Source: Sphingomonas aurea (GTDB taxonomy: Bacteria; Pseudomonadota; Alphaproteobacteria; Sphingomonadales; Sphingomonadaceae). Taken from it: 64,000 nucleotides of DNA. Of this stretch, positions 9,555-18,510 are shown in pieces. The stretch lies in NCBI RefSeq assembly GCF_030678875.1, contig NZ_JAUUDS010000001.1, forward strand, positions 186,001-250,000, written 5' to 3'. Within the stretch, counting starts at the first letter, position 1. Each line of letters begins with the position of its first letter. The notes beneath the pieces are model-generated. The model was not told the DNA's origin. It was given only the letters and a program-made list of their open reading frames with translations, and did no database searches. Both the position numbers and the translations under genes were made by a program.

Positions 9555-9586
9555 AAAAAAGGGAGCCGGGGCGACCCGTCTCCCTT
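9555..9586 (-). terminator. Rho-independent terminator of rplU-rpmA
   Basis: On the minus strand GGGAG-A-CGGG pairs with CCCG-G-CTCCC around a TCGC loop, followed by six T residues. It lies 72 bp past the rpmA stop and is a textbook intrinsic terminator for this strand. Confidence 0.85.
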
Positions 9587-9657
9587 GTTCGGTTGGCCTT
9601 GCCTGTCGGCTTGGCTACCGGGTCGTCCTGGTGGACAACCCGGCCGGTTGTCCGATG

Positions 9658-9927
9658 TTATTCAGCGGCCTCGGCCATAATCTCGACCGAGCAGAAGCTG
9701 CGGCCGAGTTTGCCCTTCGAAAACGCCACGCGGCCGTCGACCAGCGCGAACAGCGTGTGGTCGGTGCCGATGCCGACGTTCGCGCCGGGATAGAATTTGG
9801 TGCCGCGCTGACGCACGAGGATGTTGCCGGCGACGCACTCCTGCCCGCCGAACTTCTTCACGCCGAGGCGACGACCGGCCGAATCGCGACCGTTGCGCGA
9901 CGAACCGCCTGCTTTCTTATGTGCCAT
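9658..9927 (-). CDS. rpmA: 50S ribosomal protein L27
   Basis: 89 aa, normal family length. It starts [29 protein letters not shown], the invariant L27 N-terminus that reaches toward the peptidyl transferase centre, with no cleavable N-terminal extension. [29 protein letters not shown] follows. It is co-transcribed 30 bp downstream of rplU and ends in a strong terminator. Confidence 0.98.
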   Translation of the reverse strand: MAHKKAGGSSRNGRDSAGRRLGVKKFGGQECVAGNILVRQRGTKFYPGANVGIGTDHTLFALVDGRVAFSKGKLGRSFCSVEIMAEAAE

Positions 9928-9957
9928 TTGCGATTACTCCTGTTCGCGTACCGAGGA

Positions 9958-10254
9958 TCAGCCGACCGACACGATCTTGAGGATCGTGTGGTTCTGGCGA
10001 TGGCCGTTACGGCGGCGGTAGTTGTGACGGCGACGCTTCTTGAAGACGATGACCTTCTCGCCCTTCGCCTGCGCCACGATCTCGGCCGCGACCGTCAGGC
10101 CGGCAACGGCCTTCAGCTCGGAACCCTCTCCGGCGAGCAGGACGTCGCCCAGCGTCACGGACGAACCGGCGTCGCCGTCGATCTTCTCGACGACGATCTT
10201 GTCTCCGGCGGCGACGCGATACTGCTTGCCGCCCGTGCGCACGACTGCGAACAT
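9958..10254 (-). CDS. rplU: 50S ribosomal protein L21
   Basis: 98 aa from the ATG at 10254 ([15 protein letters not shown], the conserved start); an in-frame ATG at 10266 would add only four residues and does not fit the family. The C-terminal [23 protein letters not shown] is the characteristic basic rRNA-binding tail. First gene of the rplU-rpmA unit; the 87-bp gap to the upstream response regulator should hold its promoter. Confidence 0.97.
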   Translation of the reverse strand: MFAVVRTGGKQYRVAAGDKIVVEKIDGDAGSSVTLGDVLLAGEGSELKAVAGLTVAAEIVAQAKGEKVIVFKKRRRHNYRRRNGHRQNHTILKIVSVG

Positions 10255-10341
10255 GGCCTTAATCACTTTCCAAATGCGTAGCCTCGCCAGGCTGGCGCCG
10301 GGCGGGGAAGAGGGGCCAGCTAGGCAAGCCCGCCGCCCTTG

Positions 10342-10737
10342 TCAACCGCTCTCGTTCGGTCCGGCCTGCATCAGGGTGCGGATCTGGTTGGCCAGGTCGA
10401 GCGGATCGAAGGGTTTCAGGATCATGCCCAGCGCACCGCGCGCCCGGTAGAGCGCGGCATCCGCCGGGCGCCCCTTGGCGGTCATGAAGATCACCGGCAG
10501 CGTTGCCGTGTCGGGTCGTGCGCGCAGCAGCGTCAGCAGCGCCAGCCCGTCCGTGCCGGGCATCATCACGTCGAGCAGCGCGACCTGCGGCGGGGGGCCG
10601 CGGTCGAGCAGCACCAGCGCCTCCGCCGCCGTTCCCGCCGTCTGCAGGGCGATCCCGCCGTCGAGTGCCAGCGACAGGCGGACGATGTGGCGGATATCCT
10701 CGTCATCGTCGACGTACAGGATGGCAAGCGGTGTCAT
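10342..10737 (-). CDS. single-domain CheY-like response regulator
   Basis: 131 aa, one receiver domain and no output domain. The acidic pocket is DDDED (10-14), the phosphorylation site D56 (LLDVMMPG), then T86 (FMTAKG) and K108 (MILKPFDP). Its ATG overlaps the stop of the upstream hybrid kinase (ATGA, 10737-10734), so the two are translationally coupled and it is the likely partner of that kinase. Such stand-alone receivers act by protein contact or as phosphate sinks in a relay. Confidence 0.93.
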   Translation of the reverse strand: MTPLAILYVDDDEDIRHIVRLSLALDGGIALQTAGTAAEALVLLDRGPPPQVALLDVMMPGTDGLALLTLLRARPDTATLPVIFMTAKGRPADAALYRARGALGMILKPFDPLDLANQIRTLMQAGPNESG

Positions 10738-13235
10738 GCCGATCCCTCGGCGGTGGTGCCGTCGCCCGAAAGGGTCCGCGCGCGGCCGCGCACGACGCGG
10801 CGCACGGTCGCCTTCAGATCGGGGATCGACCCGCGCGCCTTGACCAGCACGGCGTCGACTCGGGCGGCCAGGTCGGGCCCGACCTCCTGCGCGGAATAGA
10901 GGATGGTCGGAATGGCGAGGCCGTTGGCGTCGAGGAGGAACGGCACCAGCTCCAGCCCCGATCCGTGTGCCAGTTGCATGTCGAGGATGACCGCGTCGGG
11001 CGAAACCGTCTGGAGCAGGGTGCGGGCGGCGGCCATGGTGCAGGCGGTGACGGTGCGCGCCTCCGGCGCGAGCGCGGCGGCGACCACCGCCAGCAGGTCG
11101 GGATCGTCGTCGAGATGCAGGATCACCGGCTGGCGCGATCCGGTACGCCCGAGTGCGGTCCGGAGCGCGGCGGCGGTGCGCTCGACATCGCCGCGCTCGT
11201 CGATCACGTCGACCACGTCGAGCGGCGACAGTCCCTCGCCATCGTTGATCGCGTCGGCCGACACGATGATGATCGGCGCGTCGCAGGGCGGATCGCCGGC
11301 GCGCAGTTGCCGCGCCAGTGCAAGCCCGCCCTCGCCCGGCAGGTGCAGGTCGACCAGTACCGCGGCATGGTCGCTGCGGGCGACGGCGGCGCGAGCCTCG
11401 GCGGCGCTGCGGGCCAGATCGTAGGTGCAGCCCTCGTTCAGCACCATCGCGACCAGCTTGCCCGCCTCCGCCTCGTCGGGCGTGCAGACCAGCACGCGCG
11501 GCGCCTGACCGTCGCGCCAGGCCACTGCGCCGATCGTCGCCAGCGCGAAGGCGAAGCGAGTGCCACCGCCGGCCCGGTCCTCGAACCACAATTTGCCGTC
11601 GTGGCGCGCGACGATCTCGCGCGAGATGGCCAGGCCTAGCCCGGTACCGGTCGACCCGTCCTCACGCGGGGCACGCTCGAACCGGCCGAAGATGCGGTCG
11701 CGGAACGCCGGCGGAATGCCGGGGCCGCGATCGTCGACGAAGACCAGCGCCCGACCCTGCGAATCGATCGTCAGGCCGACATCGACCGTGCCGCCGGCCG
11801 GCGAGGCGCGGGTCGCGTTGGACAACAGGTTGGTCACGACCTGGAGCAGCCGGTCGGCGTCCCCCGACACCATCACCGGCCTGTCGAACGGATGGCAGAA
11901 GATCCGCACCCCCTTGGCGCTCGCCAGTCCCTGGCTGCCGATACAGGCGCGGTCGACGACGCTGCCGAGGTCGGTCGGATCCCGCGCCAGATGCAGCTTG
12001 CCCGATTCGATCCGGTCGATGTCGAGCATGTCGTTGATAAGACGGATCAGCCGGCGCGAGTTGTTCTCGGCGATCTCGACCAGCCGGTCCGCACCGGCGG
12101 GCAGCGGGCCGACGCTGCCCGCGCGCAGCAGTCCCAGCGAGCCGATGACGGAGGTAAGCGGCGTGCGCAGCTCGTGGCTGACGGTCGACATCAGGTCGTC
12201 CTTCATCCGCTCGATCCGCTTCCGCTCGGCGATGTCGCGCAGCGATACGACGATGTGGTCGCCGCTGGGCAGGTGCATGACCCCCATCGCGACATCGACC
12301 GCGATCTCGCGCCCGTCACGGTGGCGGACAGTGAGGTCGGTCAGGAAGGAGCGGTGGATCAGCCCGTCGACCAGCCCGATGCGCTGGTGGAAGCTGCCCG
12401 TACCCGGCGCCAGGTCGATCAGCATGGCGATGTCGCGACGCTCCAGCTCGCTGTCCGGATAGCCCAGCATCGCGGTGGCGGCGGCATTCACCACCTCGAT
12501 CGTGCCGCTGGGGTTCAGGATCAGGATCGCATCGATCGTGCTGTCCAGGATGGTGCGGTGGCGCTCGGCCGCCTCGAACGTGTCGACCAGCCCGTTGTAG
12601 CGCTGCCGCTGCAAGCGCCAGAGCATGGCGAGCGAGGCGATCAGCACCCCCACGAGCCCTAGTACGGCAAGGGTGACAAACAGCTGCTCGCGGCCCTGAC
12701 GCCGGCGGAACGCCGCCTCGTCGCGGGCGTAGGTCGTCGCCTCCGCATCCACGATCCGGCCGATCTCGTCGCGCAGCCGATCCATCAGCTGCTTGCCGCG
12801 CCCGTCCGCTACCGTCGCGTAGGCCAGCGCCCGGTCGCCGCGACGGGCCATGGCGATGGTCCGGTCCAATTCTGCGAACTTGGCGGCGACGTCCCGCGTC
12901 ACCCCTGCGGGCCAGAGCGTCGCAGGCCGGAGCATCGCGGCGATCTGTGCCCTGGCAGGGTCATAGGGAACGAGAAATGCAGGGTCGCCGGTCAGCAGAT
13001 ATCCCCGCTGGGCCGTCTCGGCATCCTTCAGCCGCGACAGCAGCGACAGCGCGGCGACTCGCCGGTCGTAGGAGCGCACCGCCTCCAGCCGCATCGCCTC
13101 CGCCCGGCCGAACTCGTGGTGCATGCCGAAGACCAGCCCGGTGAGGAGCAGCGGCACCAGGACCGCGACCAGTATGTAGCGGCGGCGCCGCGGCGCCTTG
13201 AGAAACAGCTCCGCGCGGCGGCTCTGCTGGTTCAT
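10734..13235 (-). CDS. hybrid sensor histidine kinase: CHASE3-PAS-HisKA-HATPase-REC-REC
   Basis: 833 aa. TM1 about 18-38; CHASE3-like periplasmic helices 40-185 including the motif AETAQRGYLLTGD; TM2 about 186-207; PAS about 225-335 (ILDSTIDAILILNPSG); HisKA with H354 (STVSHELRTP); HATPase with NLLSNATRA, DDRGPGIPP and GTGLGLAIS; a first receiver about 580-690 with D629 (LVDLHLPGEGG); a second about 704-815 with D752 (LDMQLAHGSG). The first receiver has a weakened acidic pocket (CTPDEAE), the second a full one (LDDDPD). Its start overlaps the LuxR-type regulator stop, and its stop overlaps the CheY-like gene: three genes coupled by ATGA overlaps. Confidence 0.93.
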   Translation of the reverse strand: MNQQSRRAELFLKAPRRRRYILVAVLVPLLLTGLVFGMHHEFGRAEAMRLEAVRSYDRRVAALSLLSRLKDAETAQRGYLLTGDPAFLVPYDPARAQIAAMLRPATLWPAGVTRDVAAKFAELDRTIAMARRGDRALAYATVADGRGKQLMDRLRDEIGRIVDAEATTYARDEAAFRRRQGREQLFVTLAVLGLVGVLIASLAMLWRLQRQRYNGLVDTFEAAERHRTILDSTIDAILILNPSGTIEVVNAAATAMLGYPDSELERRDIAMLIDLAPGTGSFHQRIGLVDGLIHRSFLTDLTVRHRDGREIAVDVAMGVMHLPSGDHIVVSLRDIAERKRIERMKDDLMSTVSHELRTPLTSVIGSLGLLRAGSVGPLPAGADRLVEIAENNSRRLIRLINDMLDIDRIESGKLHLARDPTDLGSVVDRACIGSQGLASAKGVRIFCHPFDRPVMVSGDADRLLQVVTNLLSNATRASPAGGTVDVGLTIDSQGRALVFVDDRGPGIPPAFRDRIFGRFERAPREDGSTGTGLGLAISREIVARHDGKLWFEDRAGGGTRFAFALATIGAVAWRDGQAPRVLVCTPDEAEAGKLVAMVLNEGCTYDLARSAAEARAAVARSDHAAVLVDLHLPGEGGLALARQLRAGDPPCDAPIIIVSADAINDGEGLSPLDVVDVIDERGDVERTAAALRTALGRTGSRQPVILHLDDDPDLLAVVAAALAPEARTVTACTMAAARTLLQTVSPDAVILDMQLAHGSGLELVPFLLDANGLAIPTILYSAQEVGPDLAARVDAVLVKARGSIPDLKATVRRVVRGRARTLSGDGTTAEGSA

Positions 13236-13882
13236 CGATCGGGCACGCCGCTGCCGGCTTGGATGAGCGGTTGCACGGCGAGCAGCGCCTGGCTGCGGTT
13301 GGTCACCCCCAGCTTGCGGAAAATCGCGGTCAGGTGCGCCTTGACCGTCGCCTCGCCGATCTGGAGGTCGAAGGCGATCTGCTTGTTTGCGCGCCCGTCC
13401 GCCATCGCGATCAGCACCGCACGCTGGGCCGGCGACAGATCGTCGAGCCGTTCGCGCGCGGCGGCGATGGCGTTGGCGGCGGGGGCGGTCGCGGGGAAAT
13501 GCGTGCCGCCGGCGAGGATGTGGCGCAGGATGGCGGCGATCGCGTCAAGTGCCAGGCTCTTGGGGATGAACCCCGCCGCGCCGAGCGCGCGCGCCGCTTC
13601 GACCAGCGTCGAATCCTGATGCGCGGTAACAACGCAGATCGGCACCGTGGGGCGGATATGCTGGAGTTTCAGCATGCCCGAGAAGCCGTGCGCGTCGGGC
13701 AGCTGGAAATCTAGCAGGACCAGCCGGAATGCCGATCGCCCCTCCAATGCGGCCACGGCATCGGCGACCGATGCCGCCGGTACGATCGCGGCGCCCGGCA
13801 AGGCCGCGCGTGCCGCCAGCGACAATCCTTCCCACGTCAGGGGATGGTCGTCCGCAATCAGGATGCGGCCATCCGTCATCAA
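13232..13882 (-). CDS. NarL/FixJ-type response regulator with LuxR helix-turn-helix
   Basis: 216 aa. The receiver has DD at 11-12, phosphorylation site D58 (LLDFQLPDAHG), T85 (VVTAHQ) and K108 (FIPKSLA). The LuxR-type helix-turn-helix is at about 148-205 (LSPAQRAVLIAMADGRANKQIAFDLQIGEATVKAHLTAIFRKLGV), which should bind DNA. It is the first gene of the three-gene signalling unit and is likely its transcriptional output. The 97-bp gap upstream separates it from the divergent Hpt gene. Confidence 0.93.
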   Translation of the reverse strand: MMTDGRILIADDHPLTWEGLSLAARAALPGAAIVPAASVADAVAALEGRSAFRLVLLDFQLPDAHGFSGMLKLQHIRPTVPICVVTAHQDSTLVEAARALGAAGFIPKSLALDAIAAILRHILAGGTHFPATAPAANAIAAARERLDDLSPAQRAVLIAMADGRANKQIAFDLQIGEATVKAHLTAIFRKLGVTNRSQALLAVQPLIQAGSGVPDR

Positions 13883-13979
13883 TCTCCCTTCACGTCACGA
13901 CAACGTGGATCGGTTTTCTAGTAGTTTTCGTTCATAAGCCAGAAAATTCCTAATCGCGGTGGTCCTAACGGAGCGGCAA

Positions 13980-14600
13980 ATGACGGAGCTGGGAGCGATA
14001 CCAGCGGCGCGACCGGCGGTTCTGGTGATCGACAACGCGGTGGCCGACCGCTGCCTCGCCGCGCAGGCGTTCGCGACGGCAGGGTGGATGGCGGTCGGCG
14101 TGGCGAGCGACGGCTGGGCCGCCGCGGGTCGCGCGCAACCACCCTCGCTGGTTCTGGTCGCGGGCGACGGCCCGCCAGTCGCGGCGCTGCGCGCGACGCC
14201 GAACGTGGGGGAAGCGCCGCTCGTCGCCTGGACGAGGGAGGGGCTCACTCCTTCGGGCTACGACGATGGACTGGTCAAACCCTTCACGCCGGCGGCGATC
14301 GCCGCGCTGGCGCGACGCTGGCGGCCCGACGACCCGTCGGCCGTGCTGGGGCGGCTGGAGGCGGCGCTAGGCCGGGCGGAGATCGCCGCGATGACGGCGA
14401 AGCTGCGCGAGCAACTGCGCGCGGCGCTGGAGACGGGCGGACGGGCCGAGGCCCACCGCATCGCCGGCATCGCCGGCATGCTCGGCTTCGCGGAGCTGGG
14501 CGCGGCGTGGCTGGCGGTGGCGGACGGTGCGGTCGATGCGCTACCGCCCGCCCGCATCGCCACCCGCCGTGCGCTGCTGGCGCTGGCGCGACGCGGTTAG
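13980..14600 (+). CDS. pseudo-receiver plus histidine phosphotransfer (Hpt) protein
   Basis: 206 aa from the ATG at 13980, preceded by a GGAG site; a GTG at 13959 is possible but poorer. The first 115 residues look like a receiver (AVLVIDNAVADRC, a beta-3 strand SLVLVAGDGP and the conserved K100-P), but the phospho-acceptor aspartate at the end of beta-3 is not in place. The C-terminal about 85 residues fit an Hpt helical bundle with the motif AEAHRIAGIAGMLGF, in which H159 would accept phosphate. Divergent from the LuxR-type regulator and overlapping the tadC stop by 4 bp in convergent orientation. Probably the relay partner of the hybrid kinase next door. Confidence 0.7.
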   Translation: MTELGAIPAARPAVLVIDNAVADRCLAAQAFATAGWMAVGVASDGWAAAGRAQPPSLVLVAGDGPPVAALRATPNVGEAPLVAWTREGLTPSGYDDGLVKPFTPAAIAALARRWRPDDPSAVLGRLEAALGRAEIAAMTAKLREQLRAALETGGRAEAHRIAGIAGMLGFAELGAAWLAVADGAVDALPPARIATRRALLALARRG

Positions 14601-15589
14601 CCGCTCAGCAGCGCATCCTTGATCGAGCAGGCGGCGGGGCCGAGGATGACGATGAACAGCACCGGCAGGATGAACAGGATCAGCGGCACCGTCATGATCG
14701 CGGGTAGGCGCGCGGCTTTCTCCTCGGCGCGCATCATCCGCTCGTTGCGGAACTCCGCCGACAGGACGCGCAGCGCCGAGGCGAGCGGGGTGCCGTATTT
14801 CTCGGTCTGGATCATCGTGGTGACGACGCCCTTCACCGCGTCGAGCTTCACGCGCATCGCGAGGTTCTCGAACGCCTGGCGGCGATCGGTCAGGAAGCCC
14901 AGTTCGATCGCGGTTAGCGTGAATTCCTCGCCCAGCTCGGGATAGCCGCGGCCAAGCTCGCGCGCGACGCGGTGGAAGGCGGCGTCGACGGTCAGCCCCG
15001 CCTCGGCGCAGATCACCAGCAGGTCGAGGGCGTCTGGCAGACCCTTGCGGATCGCGTCCGACCGCTTCTGGATCTTGTTCTTCAGGAAGATATCGGGCGC
15101 CTTGTACGCCAGGATCAGCGTGCCCGCGACGAGCGCGTACTTCTTCATCGGCGACCAGTCGACAAAGCCGTCGGTGCCATAGACCCAGAAACCGATGACG
15201 AGGCCGAACACCACGGGCAACACCAGCCGGCCGAAGATCACCGCGACAGCCCATTCCTTGCGACGGATGCCGGCCTGCAGCAGCTTCTGCTGCGCTTCCT
15301 TGATCTGGCTGTCCTGCAGCATCTTCATCGAGCCGAGCAGGTCGCGCATCCGGTCGGTCGTATCGTTGCGCTGGACCAGCTTGGCGCGCCGCTTGGTCGA
15401 GGCGGTAATGCCTGCCTTCAGCTGCTCGCGCCGGTCGTTCAGCGCCTTGACGCGCTTCGCCATCGGATCGCGCACGGTGGTCGCCGCATAGATCGCGACC
15501 ATCACCGCGAACGCGGCGATGCCCGAGAGAATCGTCGCCGCCCATATCACATCGACGCCCAGGAGCGTCGGTCCGCCAGTCTGGCCCAT
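14597..15589 (-). CDS. tadC: Flp/Tad pilus inner-membrane platform protein TadC
   Basis: 330 aa, type II secretion GspF family. An N-terminal TM (about 14-36), a basic cytoplasmic stretch, and paired TM helices about 115-165; the conserved GspF block LPDALDLLVICAEAGLTVDAAFHRVARELG; then a C-terminal TM (IMTVPLILFILPVLFIVIL). Together with TadB it forms the platform on which the assembly ATPase acts. Last gene of the cpaA-tadC unit, 16 bp after tadB. Confidence 0.92.
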   Translation of the reverse strand: MGQTGGPTLLGVDVIWAATILSGIAAFAVMVAIYAATTVRDPMAKRVKALNDRREQLKAGITASTKRRAKLVQRNDTTDRMRDLLGSMKMLQDSQIKEAQQKLLQAGIRRKEWAVAVIFGRLVLPVVFGLVIGFWVYGTDGFVDWSPMKKYALVAGTLILAYKAPDIFLKNKIQKRSDAIRKGLPDALDLLVICAEAGLTVDAAFHRVARELGRGYPELGEEFTLTAIELGFLTDRRQAFENLAMRVKLDAVKGVVTTMIQTEKYGTPLASALRVLSAEFRNERMMRAEEKAARLPAIMTVPLILFILPVLFIVILGPAACSIKDALLSG

Positions 15590-15605
15590 CGCCGGTCCTA
15601 CTCTC

Positions 15606-16571
15606 TCAGATTTCGAAGCTAATCATCTTGGCCATGATGAACCCGCCGATGCCCATCCACACCATGCCGCCCATGCCGGTGGCGATCAGGCGCTCGTCGA
15701 CAAAGAAGTTCTGCATGTACTTGTCGTTGATGAACCAGATCAGCCCGAAGACGATGAACGGCAGCGACCCGATGATATAGGCCGACGCCTTGGACTCCGA
15801 CGACATGGCGCGGATCTTAAGCTTCATCTGCCCGCGCTTCCTCAGCACGTCGGCCAGGTTCGACAGGGTCTCGGCCAGATTGCCGCCGGTCTCGCGCTGG
15901 ATGGCAATGGTGATGACGAAGAACTGGAATTCCGCGGTGCCGAGGCGGTCCGCAGTTTCCTGCAGCGCCACGTCCATCGTCCGGCCGATCTTCATTTTGT
16001 CGCTGATGCTGCGGAATTCCTCGCCCACCGGCCCCTCGACCTCGTGGCCGACGACACCCATCGTCTCGCTGATCGGCAGGCCCGAGCGCAGACCGCGGAC
16101 CAGCAGGTCGATCGCGTCGGGAAAGCGGACAGTGAACTTGCCCACGCGCCGCGCGATCAGGCGGCTCACCACGAAATGCGGCAGGCCGCAGCCCAGCGTC
16201 ACGCCGAGCAGCAGGACGATGAAGATCGGTAGGCCCTTCAGCCACAGCAGCAGGGTGAAGGCCAGCACCAGCCCCGCCGTCGCCTGCCCGTATTGACCCA
16301 CGGTCCAGTCGCGCCCGGTCATCGCCAGCCGCTTCGCCAGCAGCTCGCGATTGGGCAGGATGCGTCCGAACGCCAGGTCCATCCGCGTGTCGCGCGCGTG
16401 TGCGATGCCGCGCGACTGGCTCTCGGCGACCTCGACATGCGCGTGGCGGTCGCGCAGACCTGCGATCCGCCGTGCCTGGCTGCGCGATGCGGACGGCCCG
16501 GACAGCGCGATCGCGGCGACCACCACCAGCATCGCCGCACTGATCGCCATCAGCAGAACGGGGAAGAACAT
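15606..16571 (-). CDS. tadB: Flp/Tad pilus inner-membrane platform protein TadB
   Basis: 321 aa GspF-family protein. N-terminal TM (about 2-24), a basic linker, two TM helices around 95-140 and the F-domain block FPDAIDLLVRGLRSGLPISETMGVVGHEVEGPVGEEF, then QRETGGNLAETLSNLADVLR and two C-terminal TM helices. Paralogue of TadC; the usual pair is tadB then tadC, as here. It starts only 4 bp after the cpaE stop, in the place where cpaF normally lies. Confidence 0.92.
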   Translation of the reverse strand: MFFPVLLMAISAAMLVVVAAIALSGPSASRSQARRIAGLRDRHAHVEVAESQSRGIAHARDTRMDLAFGRILPNRELLAKRLAMTGRDWTVGQYGQATAGLVLAFTLLLWLKGLPIFIVLLLGVTLGCGLPHFVVSRLIARRVGKFTVRFPDAIDLLVRGLRSGLPISETMGVVGHEVEGPVGEEFRSISDKMKIGRTMDVALQETADRLGTAEFQFFVITIAIQRETGGNLAETLSNLADVLRKRGQMKLKIRAMSSESKASAYIIGSLPFIVFGLIWFINDKYMQNFFVDERLIATGMGGMVWMGIGGFIMAKMISFEI

Positions 16572-16575
16572 GGCG

Positions 16576-17853
16576 TTACTTCTTCGCCGCGGCGGGCTTG
16601 GACAGCAGACTGCGGAAATCGCCCAGCTTGCCCATCAACGAACCCTTGCCCGCCTTGGCCAAGCCGGTTTTGCCCTCGCCGGCCTCGTCGACGACGCCGG
16701 TCACCGCGGTCACCAGGTCGACGAGCGGCGTAACGGTCTTGGCGTTCTTGCCCGCTTCCGCCAGCGGCTTGCCCAGTTTGGCGGCCTGGCTGGCCAGCTT
16801 CTGGTCGAACGGCATGATGTGATCGATCTTGCGCTCGATCGACCCTTCGAAATCCTTGCGGCCGATCTCGGGCTGGCCGGCGGTGTGAACGCGGTTCGCG
16901 ATAACCTGGATCTGGCACTGCGGGGCGTTGGTCTTCATCCACGACAGCAGGCGGATCGTGTCGCGTGCGGCGGCCAGCGTCAGCTCGGTGACGATCACCG
17001 CCACCTGTACCTCGGCCATCAGGTGCGGATGCTGGACCAGCATGGTGCGCGGCAGATCGACGACGGTGCACTCGAACGCCGCCCGCATCTCTTCCTGCAA
17101 CTGGTAGAAGGCGGCGCCGTCGGTCACCAGCGGCGTGTTGATCGGTGCCTCGGCCGACAGCACCGACAGCCGCTCCGACGCCTTGACCATCGCGCGTTCG
17201 ATGAACAGCCCGTCGATCCGACTGGGATTGTCGATCGCGTCGGTCAGGCCGCGGCCCGGCTCCAGGTCGAGGGCCAGCGCGCCGGTGCCGAAATGGATGT
17301 CGAGGTCGAGCAGCGCGGTCGACCGGGTCTCGCGCTCGGCCAGCAGCCAGGCGAGCGAGGCGGCCACCGTCGATGCGCCGACACCGCCGCGCGCGCCGAT
17401 CACCGCGACGGCACTGTGCGGACGGTCGTCCGCGGTTTCGGTCGGCTTGGGCGCGTTCAGCACCGCCTGCGCGTTGGTAAAGGCTTGCCGCACCGAGTCC
17501 GGGTGCAGCGGTTTCAGCAGGTAATCCTGGATGCCGCTCGATACCAGATCGCGGTACAGGCGGACGTCGTTCACCTTGCCGGTGGCGATCACCATCGTGC
17601 CCGGCTCGCACACTTCGGCCAGCGCGTTGATCTCGTTCAGCGGATCGCCGGACTCGGCCAGGTCGACCAGCAGCACGTTGGGGCTGGCTGACACCGACAG
17701 CGCCTGAATCGCGCCGCGCAGGCCGCCCTTGTGGATCTTTTCGACCGACCAGCCCATCTCGCTGGCGATCGGGCGCAGCGCTTCTGCCGTAGTCTCGTCG
17801 CAGACATAGGCGACGAACGGTTCGCGGGTCGTCGGCTTCCAGGGTGCGTTCAT
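16576..17853 (-). CDS. cpaE: pilus assembly localisation ATPase CpaE/TadZ
   Basis: 425 aa. An N-terminal atypical receiver (about 1-130; VLLVDLAESGDP and a retained K-P at YLLKPLHPDS) is followed by a ParA/MinD-like ATPase domain with a degenerate Walker A, GARGGVGAST, in which both usual lysines are replaced, and a Walker A-prime region LLDLDIHFGTGA. TadZ proteins position the pilus machine at the pole. The C-terminus is a lysine- and glycine-rich tail. Two bp from cpaD upstream and 4 bp from tadB downstream. Confidence 0.9.
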   Translation of the reverse strand: MNAPWKPTTREPFVAYVCDETTAEALRPIASEMGWSVEKIHKGGLRGAIQALSVSASPNVLLVDLAESGDPLNEINALAEVCEPGTMVIATGKVNDVRLYRDLVSSGIQDYLLKPLHPDSVRQAFTNAQAVLNAPKPTETADDRPHSAVAVIGARGGVGASTVAASLAWLLAERETRSTALLDLDIHFGTGALALDLEPGRGLTDAIDNPSRIDGLFIERAMVKASERLSVLSAEAPINTPLVTDGAAFYQLQEEMRAAFECTVVDLPRTMLVQHPHLMAEVQVAVIVTELTLAAARDTIRLLSWMKTNAPQCQIQVIANRVHTAGQPEIGRKDFEGSIERKIDHIMPFDQKLASQAAKLGKPLAEAGKNAKTVTPLVDLVTAVTGVVDEAGEGKTGLAKAGKGSLMGKLGDFRSLLSKPAAAKK

Positions 17854-17854
17854 T

Positions 17855-18490
17855 TTACTTGCCTCCTGCCGATTCGGCCTTGACCGTGGTGCCGCCGCCG
17901 CCGCTGGGGGCGGCCTTGCGATAGAGATCGATCGATTTGTAGACGATCATCGGGTCGCTGCCGCGGCTGTTGCCGGCGCCGTGGACCAGGTCCTGCGGGT
18001 TGGCGGCCATCGCCGCCAAGTTGCCGTTCACCGCGCAGCCGTAGAAGGACGAGGTGTTCTGCTCGTAATCGACCGAGCTGTCGCGCGACCAGTCGTTGCA
18101 GTGCGGCACATCGGCGCGCATCCGGCTGACCACCACGCGCACCGTGCCGGGCTGCACGGGGGCGGCGGAGGGCGGCGTCTCGTCGGCGAGGAGCAGGCCG
18201 AAACCGGCGACGACGCTCGACACCGCGTCGCGGGCTTCGGGATTACGGCCCGCCGGATCGTCGACAGCGACGCGGTCGCCATAGCCGGCATGCAGTCCGG
18301 TCAGCCAGCCGGTCAGCCGCTGCTGCTCGCCTGCGGCCAGGCGGCCGCCGGGCGCGCCGAGGTCGAGCTGATAGTCGGATCGCCCGACCACCGGCTGGTG
18401 GACCGATTCAATCCCGCGGTTCTTGGTCCCCGCGCAGCCGGCGAGCGCAACGGCCGGCGCCAGGCAGGTCAGGATCAGGTTACGGTGCAT
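17855..18490 (-). CDS. cpaD: CpaD family pilus lipoprotein
   Basis: 211 aa from the second of two adjacent ATGs. The N-terminal signal LILTCLAPAVALAGC is a lipobox, with cysteine lipidated after cleavage. The rest is a periplasmic domain of the CpaD family, with the typical CNDWSRDSSVDYEQNTSSFYGCAVNGNLAAMAANPQDL region, including paired cysteines that may form a disulphide. Acts with the CpaC secretin at the outer membrane. Twenty bp from cpaC and one bp from cpaE. Confidence 0.9.
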   Translation of the reverse strand: MHRNLILTCLAPAVALAGCAGTKNRGIESVHQPVVGRSDYQLDLGAPGGRLAAGEQQRLTGWLTGLHAGYGDRVAVDDPAGRNPEARDAVSSVVAGFGLLLADETPPSAAPVQPGTVRVVVSRMRADVPHCNDWSRDSSVDYEQNTSSFYGCAVNGNLAAMAANPQDLVHGAGNSRGSDPMIVYKSIDLYRKAAPSGGGGTTVKAESAGGK

Positions 18491-18510
18491 CATGGGTGCT
18501 ACCTTGCGGA

